Part shown: piece after piece, positions 19,301 to 28,108 of the stretch | Position numbering within the stretch: position 1 is the stretch's first letter | Layout of the letters: each line of letters begins with the position of its first letter | NCBI RefSeq assembly: GCF_000725485.1 | Contig: NZ_JOAG01000027.1 | Location: 124,001-188,000, forward strand | Length of the DNA: 64,000 nucleotides | From: Nonomuraea candida | GTDB lineage: Bacteria; Actinomycetota; Actinomycetes; Streptosporangiales; Streptosporangiaceae | Direction: 5' to 3' | Program-made: the position numbers and the translations under genes | Notes under the pieces: generated by a model | What the model saw: only the letters and a program-made list of their open reading frames with translations | What the model was told of the DNA's origin: nothing | Database searches by the model: none

Positions 19301-20014
19301 ATGAGCAGGATCGTGGTGTTCGGGGCGGGTGGCCGGGCCGGGCTGAAGGTGGTCGCGGAGGCGGCCGGCCGTGGGCACGAGGTGACCGCCGTGGTGCGTG
19401 ACCCGTCGAGGCATCCGGGTCTGCGGGGCCCGGGCGGGGGCGGTGAGCGGGCGGGCTCGGGCTCCGGGAACGGTGGGGACGGCGGCGGCTGGGGCGCGCG
19501 GGTGAAGGTGGTCGCCGGTGACGTGGCCGAGGCCGGGAGCGTGGCGGAGGTGGCGGCGGGGCACGACGTGGCGGTCCAGGTGGCGGCGCGGCTGGACATG
19601 CCGTCGGAGGAGTTCTACACGGCGGCCTCGCGGGCGCTGGTGGACGGGCTGGCGCGGGCAGGGGTGTCCCGCCTGGTGGCGCTGGGGATCGGCAGCCTGC
19701 TGGAGGTCTCCCCCGGCGTACGGCTCATCGACACGCCCGGGTTCCCCGCCGACGCGCGCGCCTTCTCGCTGGGGCACGCGGCGGAGCTCGGCGTGCTGGC
19801 GGAGTCGGCGCTGGACTGGGTGGTGATCGCGCCGCCGCCCGTGATGCTGGACGCCGAGGCGGCCAGGACCGGGCGGTACCGGTTCGGGGACGGGCGGGTG
19901 CCGGAGTCGCGTGAGGGCGAGCCGGCGTTCTCGTACGCGGACCTGGCGGTGGCACTCGTGGACGAGGTGGAGAACCCCCGGCACCACCGGGTCCAGGTCG
20001 CCGTCTCCTACTGA
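19301..20014 (+). CDS. NAD(P)H-binding protein (NmrA/YwnB-like)
   Basis: The 237-residue product begins MSRIVVFGAGGRAGLKVVAE, an atypical-SDR nucleotide loop (GAGGRAG). VVAGDVAEAGSVAEVAAGHD and LDWVVIAPPPVM follow the NAD(P)H-binding family that lacks the usual catalytic tetrad. Between them a Gly/Ser-rich insert (about residues 45-65) interrupts the usual compact fold. The gene is divergent from the HxlR regulator, suggesting quinone or aldehyde stress response. Its stop codon is the first TGA of a six-copy 16-bp repeat. Confidence 0.78.
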   Translation: MSRIVVFGAGGRAGLKVVAEAAGRGHEVTAVVRDPSRHPGLRGPGGGGERAGSGSGNGGDGGGWGARVKVVAGDVAEAGSVAEVAAGHDVAVQVAARLDMPSEEFYTAASRALVDGLARAGVSRLVALGIGSLLEVSPGVRLIDTPGFPADARAFSLGHAAELGVLAESALDWVVIAPPPVMLDAEAARTGRYRFGDGRVPESREGEPAFSYADLAVALVDEVENPRHHRVQVAVSY

Positions 20015-20106
20015 TCGGCCACCCCGCTGATCGGCCACCCCGCTGATCGGCCACCCCGCTGATCGGCCACCCCGCTGATCGGCCACCCCGCTGATCGGCC
20101 ACCCCG
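20011..20106 (+). repeat. 16-bp tandem repeat, six perfect copies, beginning at a stop codon
   Basis: The unit CTGATCGGCCACCCCG is repeated without change from 20011 to 20106. The gene's stop TGA is at 20012-20014, inside the first copy, so each copy carries another TGA. There are no spacers, which rules out a CRISPR array. Confidence 0.97.
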
Positions 20107-20118
20107 GCCCGGACATGG

Positions 20119-20149
20119 CGAACGCCCGGCCGGGGTGGCCGGGCGTTCG
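20119..20149. terminator. Bidirectional terminator hairpin
   Basis: CGAACGCCCGGCC (20119-20131) pairs perfectly with GGCCGGGCGTTCG (20137-20149) around a 5-nt loop. It lies between the convergent genes ending at 20014 and 20172 and can serve both. Confidence 0.7.
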
Positions 20150-20171
20150 GGTGTGGCGGGTGGTGGTGCCG

Positions 20172-20669
20172 TCAGTGGTGGCGGTGACCGATGACCTTCA
20201 CCCAGTCCTTGCCCTCCGAGGGGGCCAGGTGCCGGCTGCCCTCGAAGACCGCGCGCCACGTGCCCGACGAGCGGGCCGGCACCCTCAGGCCGAAGTAGCC
20301 CTTGCCGCTCGTGCGCACGGTGTCGACGTGCTCCCAGCGGCCGCTGTGGTCCGGCTGGAAGAGGATGACGACCCGCTTCCAGGCCAGGCGGTGCCAGTTC
20401 TCCTGCTTCTTGCAGTAGTCGGCGTGGTGGACCGAGACGAAACCGCTGATGTAGTCATCGTCGCACTGCACCGAGAGCTTGCCCTCGATGGTGAGGGGCT
20501 TGCCCCGCCAGGCGGGCTCGGGGTTCACATCGAGCTGGAGGCTGGTGTGACCGCCCGCGACATCCGGGTCGAGGCCCGGGTCGGCGAGCGCGGGCGAGGC
20601 GGCCGTGGCCACCATCGTCGCGCCCAGGGCAGCAGCCGCCAGACCGGCGGCCAGACGTCGCATCTTCAA
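20172..20669 (-). CDS. Small secreted protein with an Ig-like fold
   Basis: The 165-residue precursor has a signal peptide (MKMRRLAAGLAAAALGATM..., cleavage likely after SPALA near residue 29). The mature part (GKPLTIEGKLSV..., SGTWRAVFEGSRHLAPSEGKDWVKV) has the alternating strand pattern of bacterial Ig-like repeats, with two Cys that could form a disulphide (CDDD and YCKK). The next gene's C-terminus has the same WRVRFPGTGHYA pattern, so the two may share ancestry. The function is unknown. The protein ends in a His-rich IGHRHH. Confidence 0.72.
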   Translation of the reverse strand: MKMRRLAAGLAAAALGATMVATAASPALADPGLDPDVAGGHTSLQLDVNPEPAWRGKPLTIEGKLSVQCDDDYISGFVSVHHADYCKKQENWHRLAWKRVVILFQPDHSGRWEHVDTVRTSGKGYFGLRVPARSSGTWRAVFEGSRHLAPSEGKDWVKVIGHRHH

Positions 20670-20817
20670 AACCTCAAATCCTTCCCCGTCCGAAAACGCG
20701 CCCCCTAACGGGGCACGTCAACCAATGACGCGTAAGGGTAAGGAAAAGTTGCGACAAAGTTGATCACGATTCGGCAACGGCGGCGATTCAACGGTTTAAC
20801 GGAACGCCTTATCTGTG

Positions 20818-22251
20818 CTATTGCACGATTTGTCGTACTTTAGAGACATTTGCGGCGTAGTGTCCCGTTCCGGGGAAACGAACGCGCCAGTAACCGCCCG
20901 TGCGGCCCTTGACCGTCCCGACGAACGCGCCCGCCGCGTCCGTCGTCGTCTCCCCGACCCTCGTCCAGGCCGAGGACGCGTCCGGACGCCAGAGCACCTC
21001 GAGCCGCTGCTTGCCGAACGGGCCGTAGTCGGTCAGGCCGCGCGGGTCCACCCGGGTCAGCGAGCCGCGCAGCCGTACGCCGTCCGCGCGGGCCGACTTC
21101 TCGGCCCGTACCGCCGAGAGCTTGGTCTCGCGCTTGAGCTCGAACGAGGCGTACTGCGTGACCGTGCGGCCGTTCGCGCCCTTGGCGGTGGCGGTGATCG
21201 TCCAGGTGCCGGCCGGGTAGAAGCGGTTGAGGCGCTTGTCGGGCAGGAAGCGCCAGGTCTGCCAGCCGTCCGGCGTGTCGGCCGCCATCCTGGCCGCGCC
21301 CGTGCCCAGCCGCCAGACCAGGCGCGGGGGCAGCGGGGTGCGGCCGTACGAGGAGACGCCGTCCTTGGGAGTGGCGGCGCCGGGCGGGCCCTGGCGCGGG
21401 TCCTCCGGGTGGGCCGGGCGCCGCGCGTGCTCCAGAGGCGCCGCGCCCATCCCGCCCGGCCCTGCCATCATGTCCGCCGGGCCCCTGCCCGGTTCCGTCG
21501 TGCCCCAGCTCGCCGTGTCCTCGGCCGGGAACGGCCGCGGGGCGGTGCCCGGTGACGGGGCCGAGCCCTGGGCCGCGGTGAGCGGCGCGGCCTGCCCGCC
21601 CATGTGCCCCGGGGTCTGCGCGGGAGCCAGGACGTTCCCCTGCGCGGGCTCCTGGGCCTGCCCGTGAGCGCCGGCCTGCCCCGGACCGTGGGCGGGCATC
21701 TGGATCTCTCCCTGGCCGGGCGCGTGCGCGGGCCGATGGTCGAGTCCCTGTCCAGGGCCTTGCCCGGGTCCTTGGTGGTGTCCCTGGTGGGGTCCTTGCC
21801 CAGGTCCGTGGTGAGGACCGTGATGGGGTCCCTGGTGGGGGCCTTGATGGGGTCCCTGGTAGGGGCCTTGGTCGGGGCCTTGGTCGGGCATGTGGGCGGG
21901 TGGCTCGTCGGGTGCGTGGGCCGGTGGACGGGCGGGGGGACGGGCCGGCGGGTTCGCCGGCGTGCCTGCCGAGGGCGGCTCCACCGGGCGGGTGACGATG
22001 GGCGGGTGGACGGGGGCGGCGTGCGCGGGCGGGGCGCCGGGTTCGACCTTGACGGTGACACCGTCCTTGCCTCGTACGCCCTTCGCGATCACGTCGATCA
22101 CCAGGCGGACGGAGCCCTGCGCCCCGACGACGGGATCCGCGGGACGTACGGTGATGGCGCGGATGGCGGGCTCGGTCGCGGCGGAGGCAGCAGGCACGGG
22201 CACCGTGAGCGACCCCGCCGCGAGCGAGACGAGAAGAAAGCCTCTGGTCAT
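20818..22251 (-). CDS. Secreted protein with a Gly-Pro-His-Gln repeat tract
   Basis: The 477-residue precursor begins MTRGFLLVSLAAGSLTVPVP and a likely cut after AASA. A short N-terminal domain is followed by a Pro-rich linker and, near residues 120-180, a tract of QGPHQGPHHGP-type repeats (21740-21895). A second low-complexity stretch is rich in Gln, Ala and Pro. The C-terminal 170 residues form two Ig-like units ending GYWRVRFPGTGHYAANVSKV, like the neighbouring secreted protein. The tract could bind metal through its His residues or simply act as a spacer. ATG 22251 is chosen because it opens directly into the signal peptide. The gap 22252-22484 holds nothing recognisable. Confidence 0.75.
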   Translation of the reverse strand: MTRGFLLVSLAAGSLTVPVPAASAATEPAIRAITVRPADPVVGAQGSVRLVIDVIAKGVRGKDGVTVKVEPGAPPAHAAPVHPPIVTRPVEPPSAGTPANPPARPPARPPAHAPDEPPAHMPDQGPDQGPYQGPHQGPHQGPHHGPHHGPGQGPHQGHHQGPGQGPGQGLDHRPAHAPGQGEIQMPAHGPGQAGAHGQAQEPAQGNVLAPAQTPGHMGGQAAPLTAAQGSAPSPGTAPRPFPAEDTASWGTTEPGRGPADMMAGPGGMGAAPLEHARRPAHPEDPRQGPPGAATPKDGVSSYGRTPLPPRLVWRLGTGAARMAADTPDGWQTWRFLPDKRLNRFYPAGTWTITATAKGANGRTVTQYASFELKRETKLSAVRAEKSARADGVRLRGSLTRVDPRGLTDYGPFGKQRLEVLWRPDASSAWTRVGETTTDAAGAFVGTVKGRTGGYWRVRFPGTGHYAANVSKVRQIVQ

Positions 22252-22484
22252 GATCGAGACGGTAGGAACCGTCCGGTAATGACCAGGACCGCGACACACG
22301 CCACGAATGGCAAAGCCGGACCCGGCCGGACGAGACGCCCGCTCCACCACCCGGCCAGGCCCTCGCCGCACCCCGCGGGCCGCGCGAGGGGGGTGACCGA
22401 GCGGGACCGGGCGAGCGGGCCGCCTTCGCCCCGCGAGCCGCGCGGGCGGGCGGCCGGTCGGGCCGGGTCAGGGGTGCGGCGTCG

Positions 22485-24344
22485 TCACCTGGCCTGACCC
22501 GGCGAGGGCGGCTCGCCGTAGAGGCTCTCGATGACGTCGGCGTACTTGGTGTGGATGACGCGCCGTTTGAGCTTGAGGCTCGGGGTCAGTTCCTCGGTCT
22601 CGGCCGTCCACTCCACGCCCAGCAGCGCCCACCGCTTGACCTGCTGCACCCGGGCCAGCTTGGCGTTGGCGGCGTGCACCGCCGCCTCGACCTCCTTGAG
22701 CACCTCCGGGTGCTCGGCCAGCTCGGCGAGCGAGGTGAAGGCGATGCCGCGCGCCTGCGCCCAGCCGGGCGCGACCTCGGCGTCCAGGGTCAGGACGGCC
22801 ACCGGGTGCGGCCGGTTGTCGCCGTAGGCAAGGGCCTGGCCGATGAGGTTGTGCTGCTTGAGGTGGTTCTCGATCTCGGCGGGTGAGATGTTCTCGCCGC
22901 CCGCGGTGATGATCAGCTCCTTCTTGCGGTCCACGACGCGGTAGAAGCCGTCCTCGTCCACGGTGCCGATGTCGCCGGTGTGCAGCCAGCCGTCGGCGTC
23001 GATGAGCTCGGCGGTGGCGTCGGGGCGGTTGAGGTAGCCGCGGGTGTTGAGCGGGCTGCGGGTGAGGATCTCGCCGTCCTCGGCGATGCGGATCTCGACG
23101 CCGGGCTCGGCCCTGCCGACGGTGCCCAGGCGGTAGCAGGCGGGGCTGTTGCCGGTGAAGGCGCCGGTCGTCTCGGTCATGCCGTACACGTCGATGACCT
23201 TGAGGCCGAGGCCGGCGAAGAAGTGCTGCACCTCGTCGGGGAGGGGGGCGGCGCCGGTGGCGGTCCACTCGGCGCGGTCGAAGCCGATCATGCCGCGGAT
23301 GACGGACAGGAGCGAGGCGTCGGCCTTCTCGTAGGCGGTCCGGATCTCGGGGGTGACGGTGCGGCCGTACTGGCCGGCCTCGACGTAGGCGGCGCCGGCG
23401 GCCATGGCCTCGCGGACGGCGGCCTGCTGCTCCTCGGTCTGGGTGGCGAGCACGGCGAGCAGGCGGGCCATCATCTTCTCCCACACCCGGGGCACGCCGA
23501 AGAACATCATCGGCCTGACCTGGCCGAGGGTGGCGCCCAGGTTGGCCAGGTCGGTGCAGAAGTGCACGTGGGAGACCTTCACCAGGGGCAGGTAGAGGCT
23601 GAGGACGCGCTCGGCGATGTGCGCGTAGGTGAGGTAGGAGATCTGGGTGCCCAGCATGGGCAGCTCGGTGAGGCGGTCGGTGGCGGCGACCTCGTAGAAG
23701 ATGTTCGTGTGGGTGAGGGGCACGCCCTTGGGAACGCCCGTGGTGCCGGAGGTGTAGAGCACGGTGGCGACGTCGCCGGGGGTGACCGCGGCGGCGCGGG
23801 CCTCGACCCCGGCCGGGTCGCCGGCCAGCCGCCGCCGGCCGAGGTCGAGGAAGTCGGCCCAGGTCATGAAGCGGTCTCCGACCGGGGCCCCCTCCAGCAT
23901 GATGATCTTGCGCAGGCCGTCCAGGCGGTCGAGCACCGGCTCCCAGCGGGCCAGCTCGGCCGGGCCGCCGAGCACGGCGTAGCGGGCGCCGACGTCGCCG
24001 GCCACGAAGGCGATCTGGTCGGGGGCGAAGGTCGAGTAGACGGTGCAGCCGACGCCGCCGGCGTGCACCGCGCCGAGGTCGGCCAGCACGTGCTCGCTGC
24101 GGTTGACCATCATCAGCGCCACCGACTCGCCGGGCTCCAGCCCCAGCCCAGCGAAGGCGGCGGCGATCTCCAGCACCCGCTCCCGGGCCTGGCCGTAGGT
24201 CAGGGTGCGCCAGCCGTCGCCGTCGGGGTCGGAGTAGGCGGGGGCGTCCGCGTGCCGCTCGGCCGCCTGTTTGAGCTGCTCGCACACCGTACGGCCCACG
24301 ATCTGCCGCTCGATCTCGGCCCGCACTTCGAGGACTTCGGCCAT
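22485..24344 (-). CDS. Long-chain acyl-CoA synthetase (AMP-forming)
   Basis: The 619-residue product is an ANL-family enzyme. [19 protein letters not shown] is the P-loop, [13 protein letters not shown] the A5 motif, and [20 protein letters not shown] the A7-A8 region. The catalytic Lys lies in [13 protein letters not shown]. The length and order match FadD15-like long-chain fatty acid-CoA ligases. It activates fatty acids with ATP and CoA at the membrane for degradation or lipid synthesis. ATG 24344 has GGAGG 8 nt upstream. An inverted repeat just upstream may be a TetR-type operator. Confidence 0.88.
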   Translation of the reverse strand: MAEVLEVRAEIERQIVGRTVCEQLKQAAERHADAPAYSDPDGDGWRTLTYGQARERVLEIAAAFAGLGLEPGESVALMMVNRSEHVLADLGAVHAGGVGCTVYSTFAPDQIAFVAGDVGARYAVLGGPAELARWEPVLDRLDGLRKIIMLEGAPVGDRFMTWADFLDLGRRRLAGDPAGVEARAAAVTPGDVATVLYTSGTTGVPKGVPLTHTNIFYEVAATDRLTELPMLGTQISYLTYAHIAERVLSLYLPLVKVSHVHFCTDLANLGATLGQVRPMMFFGVPRVWEKMMARLLAVLATQTEEQQAAVREAMAAGAAYVEAGQYGRTVTPEIRTAYEKADASLLSVIRGMIGFDRAEWTATGAAPLPDEVQHFFAGLGLKVIDVYGMTETTGAFTGNSPACYRLGTVGRAEPGVEIRIAEDGEILTRSPLNTRGYLNRPDATAELIDADGWLHTGDIGTVDEDGFYRVVDRKKELIITAGGENISPAEIENHLKQHNLIGQALAYGDNRPHPVAVLTLDAEVAPGWAQARGIAFTSLAELAEHPEVLKEVEAAVHAANAKLARVQQVKRWALLGVEWTAETEELTPSLKLKRRVIHTKYADVIESLYGEPPSPGQAR

Positions 24345-24366
24345 GGCACCCGCCTCCGGTCAGTGT

Positions 24367-24382
24367 TCACTTACACGAGTGA
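24367..24382. promoter_or_regulatory. Candidate operator TCACT-N6-AGTGA
   Basis: TCACT (24367-24371) and AGTGA (24378-24382) form a perfect inverted repeat with a 6-nt spacer, 23 nt upstream of the acyl-CoA synthetase start. Size and spacing suit a TetR-type regulator; no such gene is nearby. Confidence 0.35.
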
Positions 24383-24491
24383 CATGCATCGCACCACACC
24401 GCGCGGGTAGCGGCAAGGGCTTACGGAGAAAGACCTGCGTCTTTGCGTAGAGTGACGACAAGGACACGGATTGCGCTGGCGGGGGGCGTGC

Positions 24492-25973
24492 ATGAGTGGT
24501 GGCGGCGGCAGGACGTTCTTCGGTCATCCCTGGGGCCTGGCCACCCTGTTCGGCACCGAGATGTGGGAGCGTTTCTCCTGGTACGGGCTGCGCGCGATCC
24601 TGGCCACGTTCATGGCGGCCTCGCCCGCCCAGCAGGGCCTGGGCCTGTCGCAGGAGACGTCGCAGGCGGTCGTGGGCGTCTACGGCGCGCTGATCTACCT
24701 GGTGGCGCTGCCGGGCGGGTGGATCGCGGACCGCATCCTGGGAGCGCGCCGGTCGGTGTTCTGGGGCGGGTTCGTCATCATGCTGGGGCACATCAGCATG
24801 GCGATCCCGGTGACGTCGCCGTTCTTCGTCTGGCTGGGGCTGCTGCTGATCATCACGGGCACGGGGCTGCTCAAGCCGAACATCTCGGTCATGGTCGGCC
24901 GGCTCTACCCGGAGGAGGACGACGGGCGCAGGGACGCCGGGTTCTCGCTGTTCTACCTGGGCATCAACCTGGGCGCATTCTTCGCGCCGCTGGTGGTGGG
25001 GTGGCTGGCCACGGGCAACCGCTGGCACCTGGGGTTCGGTGCGGCGGCGGTCGGCATGGCGCTGGGCCTGGTCCAGTACGTGCTCGGCGGCCGGAGCCTG
25101 CGCGGCGTCGGCGAGCGGCCCGGCATGCGGCTGTCGCGCCGGGAGCGCCGCCGCTTCGGCGGCCTGGTGGCGCTCGGCGTGGTGCTGGCGGCGCTCGCGG
25201 TGGGGGCGTGGGCGGCGACCGGCACGCTGACGATCGACCGGTTCACCGTGGCGCTCACGCTGGTCATCCTGATCGTGCCGGTCGTCTACTTCGGCTACAT
25301 CATGTTCGGCAGCCACGACCTGAGCGAGGACGAGCGCATCCGGATGAAGGCCTACATCTGGCTGTTCATCGCGGCGGCGATCTTCTGGATGCTCTACGAC
25401 CTGGCGCCGAGCAAGCTGCTGTTCTTCGCCCAGGACCACACCGACCTGTCGCTGTTCGGCGTGCCGATCACGCCGGCCACGACGCAGTCGTTCAACCCGC
25501 TGTTCATCATGATCTTCGTGCCGGTGTTCGCGGCGTTGTGGGTGAAGCTGGGCACGCGGGTGAGCACGCCGCAGAAGTTCTCGTTCGCGCTGGTCATGGT
25601 GGGGCTGAGCTTCGTGGTCATGGCGCTGGCCGCCGCGCTGGCCGGGACCGGGCGGGTCTCGGTGTGGTGGCTGGTGCTCGTCTACCTGATCCAGGTGTTC
25701 GGCGAGCTGTCGCTGAGCCCGGTCGGCCTGTCGGTCACGACCAAGCTGGCCCCCGAGGCGTTCAAGGGGCAGATGCTGGGCATCTGGTTCATCGCGGTGT
25801 CGGTGGGCGACGCGATCGGCGGGCAGACGGGGCGGCTCAACCGGGTGCTGTCGGAGCCGGTGTACTACCTGGTGCTGGCCGTGATGGCGATCGTGGCCGG
25901 GCTGGCGCTGCTGATGTTCACGCGGAAGCTGCGGGTGATGATGGCCGAACATCATGAGCCCGGCATGCGGTAG
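24492..25973 (+). CDS. POT/PTR family proton-dependent peptide transporter
   Basis: The 493-residue protein has about 14 membrane segments. EMWERFSWYG near residue 20 matches the ExxERFxYY proton-coupling motif of POT carriers, and FSLFYLGINLGAFFAPLVVG near residue 155 is the PTR2 signature. It imports di- and tripeptides with protons. The start at ATG 24492 is chosen because it leads directly into the conserved FFGHPWGLATLFGTEMWERF stretch; a frame opening 21 nt earlier lacks a better site. A TRIC-like gene follows 11 nt later, so they may be co-transcribed. Confidence 0.9.
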   Translation: MSGGGGRTFFGHPWGLATLFGTEMWERFSWYGLRAILATFMAASPAQQGLGLSQETSQAVVGVYGALIYLVALPGGWIADRILGARRSVFWGGFVIMLGHISMAIPVTSPFFVWLGLLLIITGTGLLKPNISVMVGRLYPEEDDGRRDAGFSLFYLGINLGAFFAPLVVGWLATGNRWHLGFGAAAVGMALGLVQYVLGGRSLRGVGERPGMRLSRRERRRFGGLVALGVVLAALAVGAWAATGTLTIDRFTVALTLVILIVPVVYFGYIMFGSHDLSEDERIRMKAYIWLFIAAAIFWMLYDLAPSKLLFFAQDHTDLSLFGVPITPATTQSFNPLFIMIFVPVFAALWVKLGTRVSTPQKFSFALVMVGLSFVVMALAAALAGTGRVSVWWLVLVYLIQVFGELSLSPVGLSVTTKLAPEAFKGQMLGIWFIAVSVGDAIGGQTGRLNRVLSEPVYYLVLAVMAIVAGLALLMFTRKLRVMMAEHHEPGMR

Positions 25974-25984
25974 ACATTCCGATC

Positions 25985-26593
25985 GTGTCTGAACTTCTCG
26001 ACCTTGTCGGCATTTTCGTCTTCGCGCTGTCGGGCGCGCTCATGGGGGTCCGCAAACGGCTCGACGTGGTCGGGATGGGCGTGCTGGCCGAGATGACCGC
26101 GCTGGGCGGCGGCGTCGTGCGCGATCTCATCCTGAACGTGCGCCCCATCGCCTTCCAGAGCCTCGGCTACGTCCTGGTGCCGGTGGCCGCCACCGTGATC
26201 GTCTTCTTCTGGCACCCGCACGTGGCCCGGGTGATGCCGGCCATCCTGGTGCTGGACGCGGCCGGACTCGGGCTGTTCTGCGCCGTCGGCACCGAGAAGG
26301 CCATGGAGTACGGCCTCAGCCCCCTGCACGCGGCGCTGCTGGGGGTGACGACCGCCGTGGGCGGCGGCATGCTGCGCGACGTGCTGGCCGGGGAGATCCC
26401 CACGCTGCTGTACGACCGGCAGCTCTACGCCGTGCCGGCGCTGCTGGGCTCGGCGGTGATGGCGGGGCTGTCGTACCACGGGCTGCACGGGTGGCCCGCC
26501 ACGCTGGCGGCGGCGCTGCTGGCCTTCGGGCTGCGCATCGCGGCGATGCGCCGCAACTGGCGCGCGCCGCTGGCCAGGGGCCTGAGCGAATGA
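25985..26593 (+). CDS. TRIC/UPF0126 family membrane protein
   Basis: This 202-residue protein has two tandem glycine-rich units: LVGIFVFALSGALMGVRKRLDVVG with MTALGGGVVRDLIL, and a second with VTTAVGGGMLRDVLAG. These are the paired motifs of UPF0126, now known as bacterial TRIC-type cation channels. Seven membrane segments are expected. It would pass potassium or other monovalent cations. It starts at GTG 25985, 11 nt after the peptide transporter. Confidence 0.88.
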   Translation: MSELLDLVGIFVFALSGALMGVRKRLDVVGMGVLAEMTALGGGVVRDLILNVRPIAFQSLGYVLVPVAATVIVFFWHPHVARVMPAILVLDAAGLGLFCAVGTEKAMEYGLSPLHAALLGVTTAVGGGMLRDVLAGEIPTLLYDRQLYAVPALLGSAVMAGLSYHGLHGWPATLAAALLAFGLRIAAMRRNWRAPLARGLSE

Positions 26594-26614
26594 CCGGCGG
26601 GCCGCCGGGGACGG

Positions 26615-28036
26615 TCACAACATCGCGATGAGCGGGTCCGGGGGGCGGGCGGCGCCGGTGGGGCCGTGGTCGAGCGCGGCGCGCAGGCGGACGACCACGT
26701 CCGCCAGCAGGCCGGGCGGCTGGGTGTAGGGCAGGCGCAGGTAGCCCTCCAGCGCGCCCTCCAGGCCGAACCAGGGGCCGGGCGCGAGGCGTACACCGTG
26801 GGAGAGCGCGGCCTCGGCCAGCGGCGTCGAGCCGGCGCCGGCCAGCCGGACCCACAGCGAGCCGCCGCCGCGCGGCACCTCGAAGGCCCAGCCGGGCAGG
26901 TGCTCGCGCAGCCCCGACACCAGCGCGTCGCGTGAGGCGCGCAGCGTGCGGCGGCGCTCGGCGCGGGTCTCCTCCAGCCGGTCGAACAGCCGTGCCACCA
27001 CGAGCTGCTCCAGCACCGGGCTGGCGATGTCCACCGTCGAGCGGAACGTGGACAGCCGGCGCGCCAGCGCGGCGGTGGCGCGGATCCAGCCGATGCGCAG
27101 CCCGCCCCACCACAGCTTGGAGGCCGAGCCGACGCTGATGACCCGGCTGTCGGTGTCGAAGGCGGCCGGCGGCGAGGTCCGCGGCACCTCCTCCAGGGCC
27201 AGCTCCGACCAGGTCTCGTCCACCAGCAGCAGGGTGCCGGCCCGCCGGGCGGCGCCCACGACGGCGGCGCGCACCGGGTCCTCCATGAGGGCGCCCGTCG
27301 GGTTCTGGAAGTCGGGCATCAGGTACGCCAGCCGCGCCCCCGACTGCCGCATCGCCCCGGCGACCAGGTCCGGCTGCCAGCCGTCGTGGGAGACGCCGAC
27401 CGGCACGATGCGCGCCCCGCGGTGCCGGAACGCCTCGATGGCGTGCGGGTAGGTCGGCGACTCGACCACCACCGCGTCGCCCGGCCCGACGAGCAGGCCC
27501 GCGACGAGCTGGATGGCGTGCTGGGCGCCGCCGGTGACGACGATCTGCTCCGGCCGGGTGGCCACGCCCCTGGCGGTGTAGCGGGCGGCGATGCGCTCCC
27601 TGAGCTGCGGCAGGCCCATCGGGTCGTAGCCGTTGCCCATGCCATAGCGGGGCAGGTCCTCCACCGCCCGCGTCATGGCGGCGATCAGCAGCGCGGGGGC
27701 GGGCGGGGCGGCGGTGTTGAGCTGGATGAGGCCGTCGTCGTCGGTGCCGAGCCACGGGTTGTCGGGCGCCAGGGCCGGGTCGGGCAGGGCGGTCCAGCTG
27801 CCCGAGCCCTGCCGGCTCTCCAGGTAGCCGCGCTCGCGCAGCAGGTCGTAGGCGGCGGTGACGGTGGTGCGGCTGACCTTGAGCGTCTGGGCCAGGTCGC
27901 GTTCGGCGGGCATGCGGACGCGTACCGGGAGCTGGCCGTCCATGATCAGGCCGCGCACGCCGTCGGCGAGGGCCCGGTAGTACGGCCGCGCCGCCGGGTC
28001 GACGTCCACGAGCCGGGCCACCTGCATGGCTGACAT
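26615..28036 (-). CDS. yczR: MocR-family regulator, YczR type (GntR helix-turn-helix plus aminotransferase-like domain)
   Basis: The 473-residue product has an N-terminal GntR winged helix (PAERDLAQTLKVSRTTVTAAYDLLRERGYLE, residues 45-75) and a fold-type I aminotransferase domain. VGSASKLWWGGLRIGW carries the Lys that would bind PLP, and LMPDFQNPTGALM is the NPTG motif. Such proteins sense PLP or amino acids without transaminating. It is divergent from yczE, the arrangement that defines the YczR subgroup, so it most likely regulates yczE and itself. Three in-frame ATGs (28045, 28036, 28027) are possible starts; 28036 is a compromise. Confidence 0.85.
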   Translation of the reverse strand: MSAMQVARLVDVDPAARPYYRALADGVRGLIMDGQLPVRVRMPAERDLAQTLKVSRTTVTAAYDLLRERGYLESRQGSGSWTALPDPALAPDNPWLGTDDDGLIQLNTAAPPAPALLIAAMTRAVEDLPRYGMGNGYDPMGLPQLRERIAARYTARGVATRPEQIVVTGGAQHAIQLVAGLLVGPGDAVVVESPTYPHAIEAFRHRGARIVPVGVSHDGWQPDLVAGAMRQSGARLAYLMPDFQNPTGALMEDPVRAAVVGAARRAGTLLLVDETWSELALEEVPRTSPPAAFDTDSRVISVGSASKLWWGGLRIGWIRATAALARRLSTFRSTVDIASPVLEQLVVARLFDRLEETRAERRRTLRASRDALVSGLREHLPGWAFEVPRGGGSLWVRLAGAGSTPLAEAALSHGVRLAPGPWFGLEGALEGYLRLPYTQPPGLLADVVVRLRAALDHGPTGAARPPDPLIAML

Positions 28037-28047
28037 ATGCCGCATAA

Positions 28048-28097
28048 GGCCACTTTTCGCGATTGGCCCTGGTCTTGGCAAATCGGCGAATGCCAAG
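28048..28097. promoter_or_regulatory. Two candidate operator repeats between yczR and yczE
   Basis: GGCCA (28048-28052) and TGGCC (28064-28068) form one inverted repeat. CTTGGCA (28074-28080) and TGCCAAG (28091-28097) form a second, perfect over 7 bp with a 10-nt spacer. Both share the half-site TTGGC. They lie between the divergent starts and are the natural place for YczR binding. Confidence 0.5.
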
Positions 28098-28108
28098 GTA
28101 GGCGCATC

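Noticed and set aside
20011..20106. Possible CRISPR array or att site
   Set aside because: 16-bp units run head to tail without spacers, and there is no integrase or tRNA nearby.
24443..25957. Long open frames in other phases over the peptide transporter gene
   Set aside because: They encode Gly/Arg-rich sequence without motifs; the transporter frame has the POT signatures and membrane segments.
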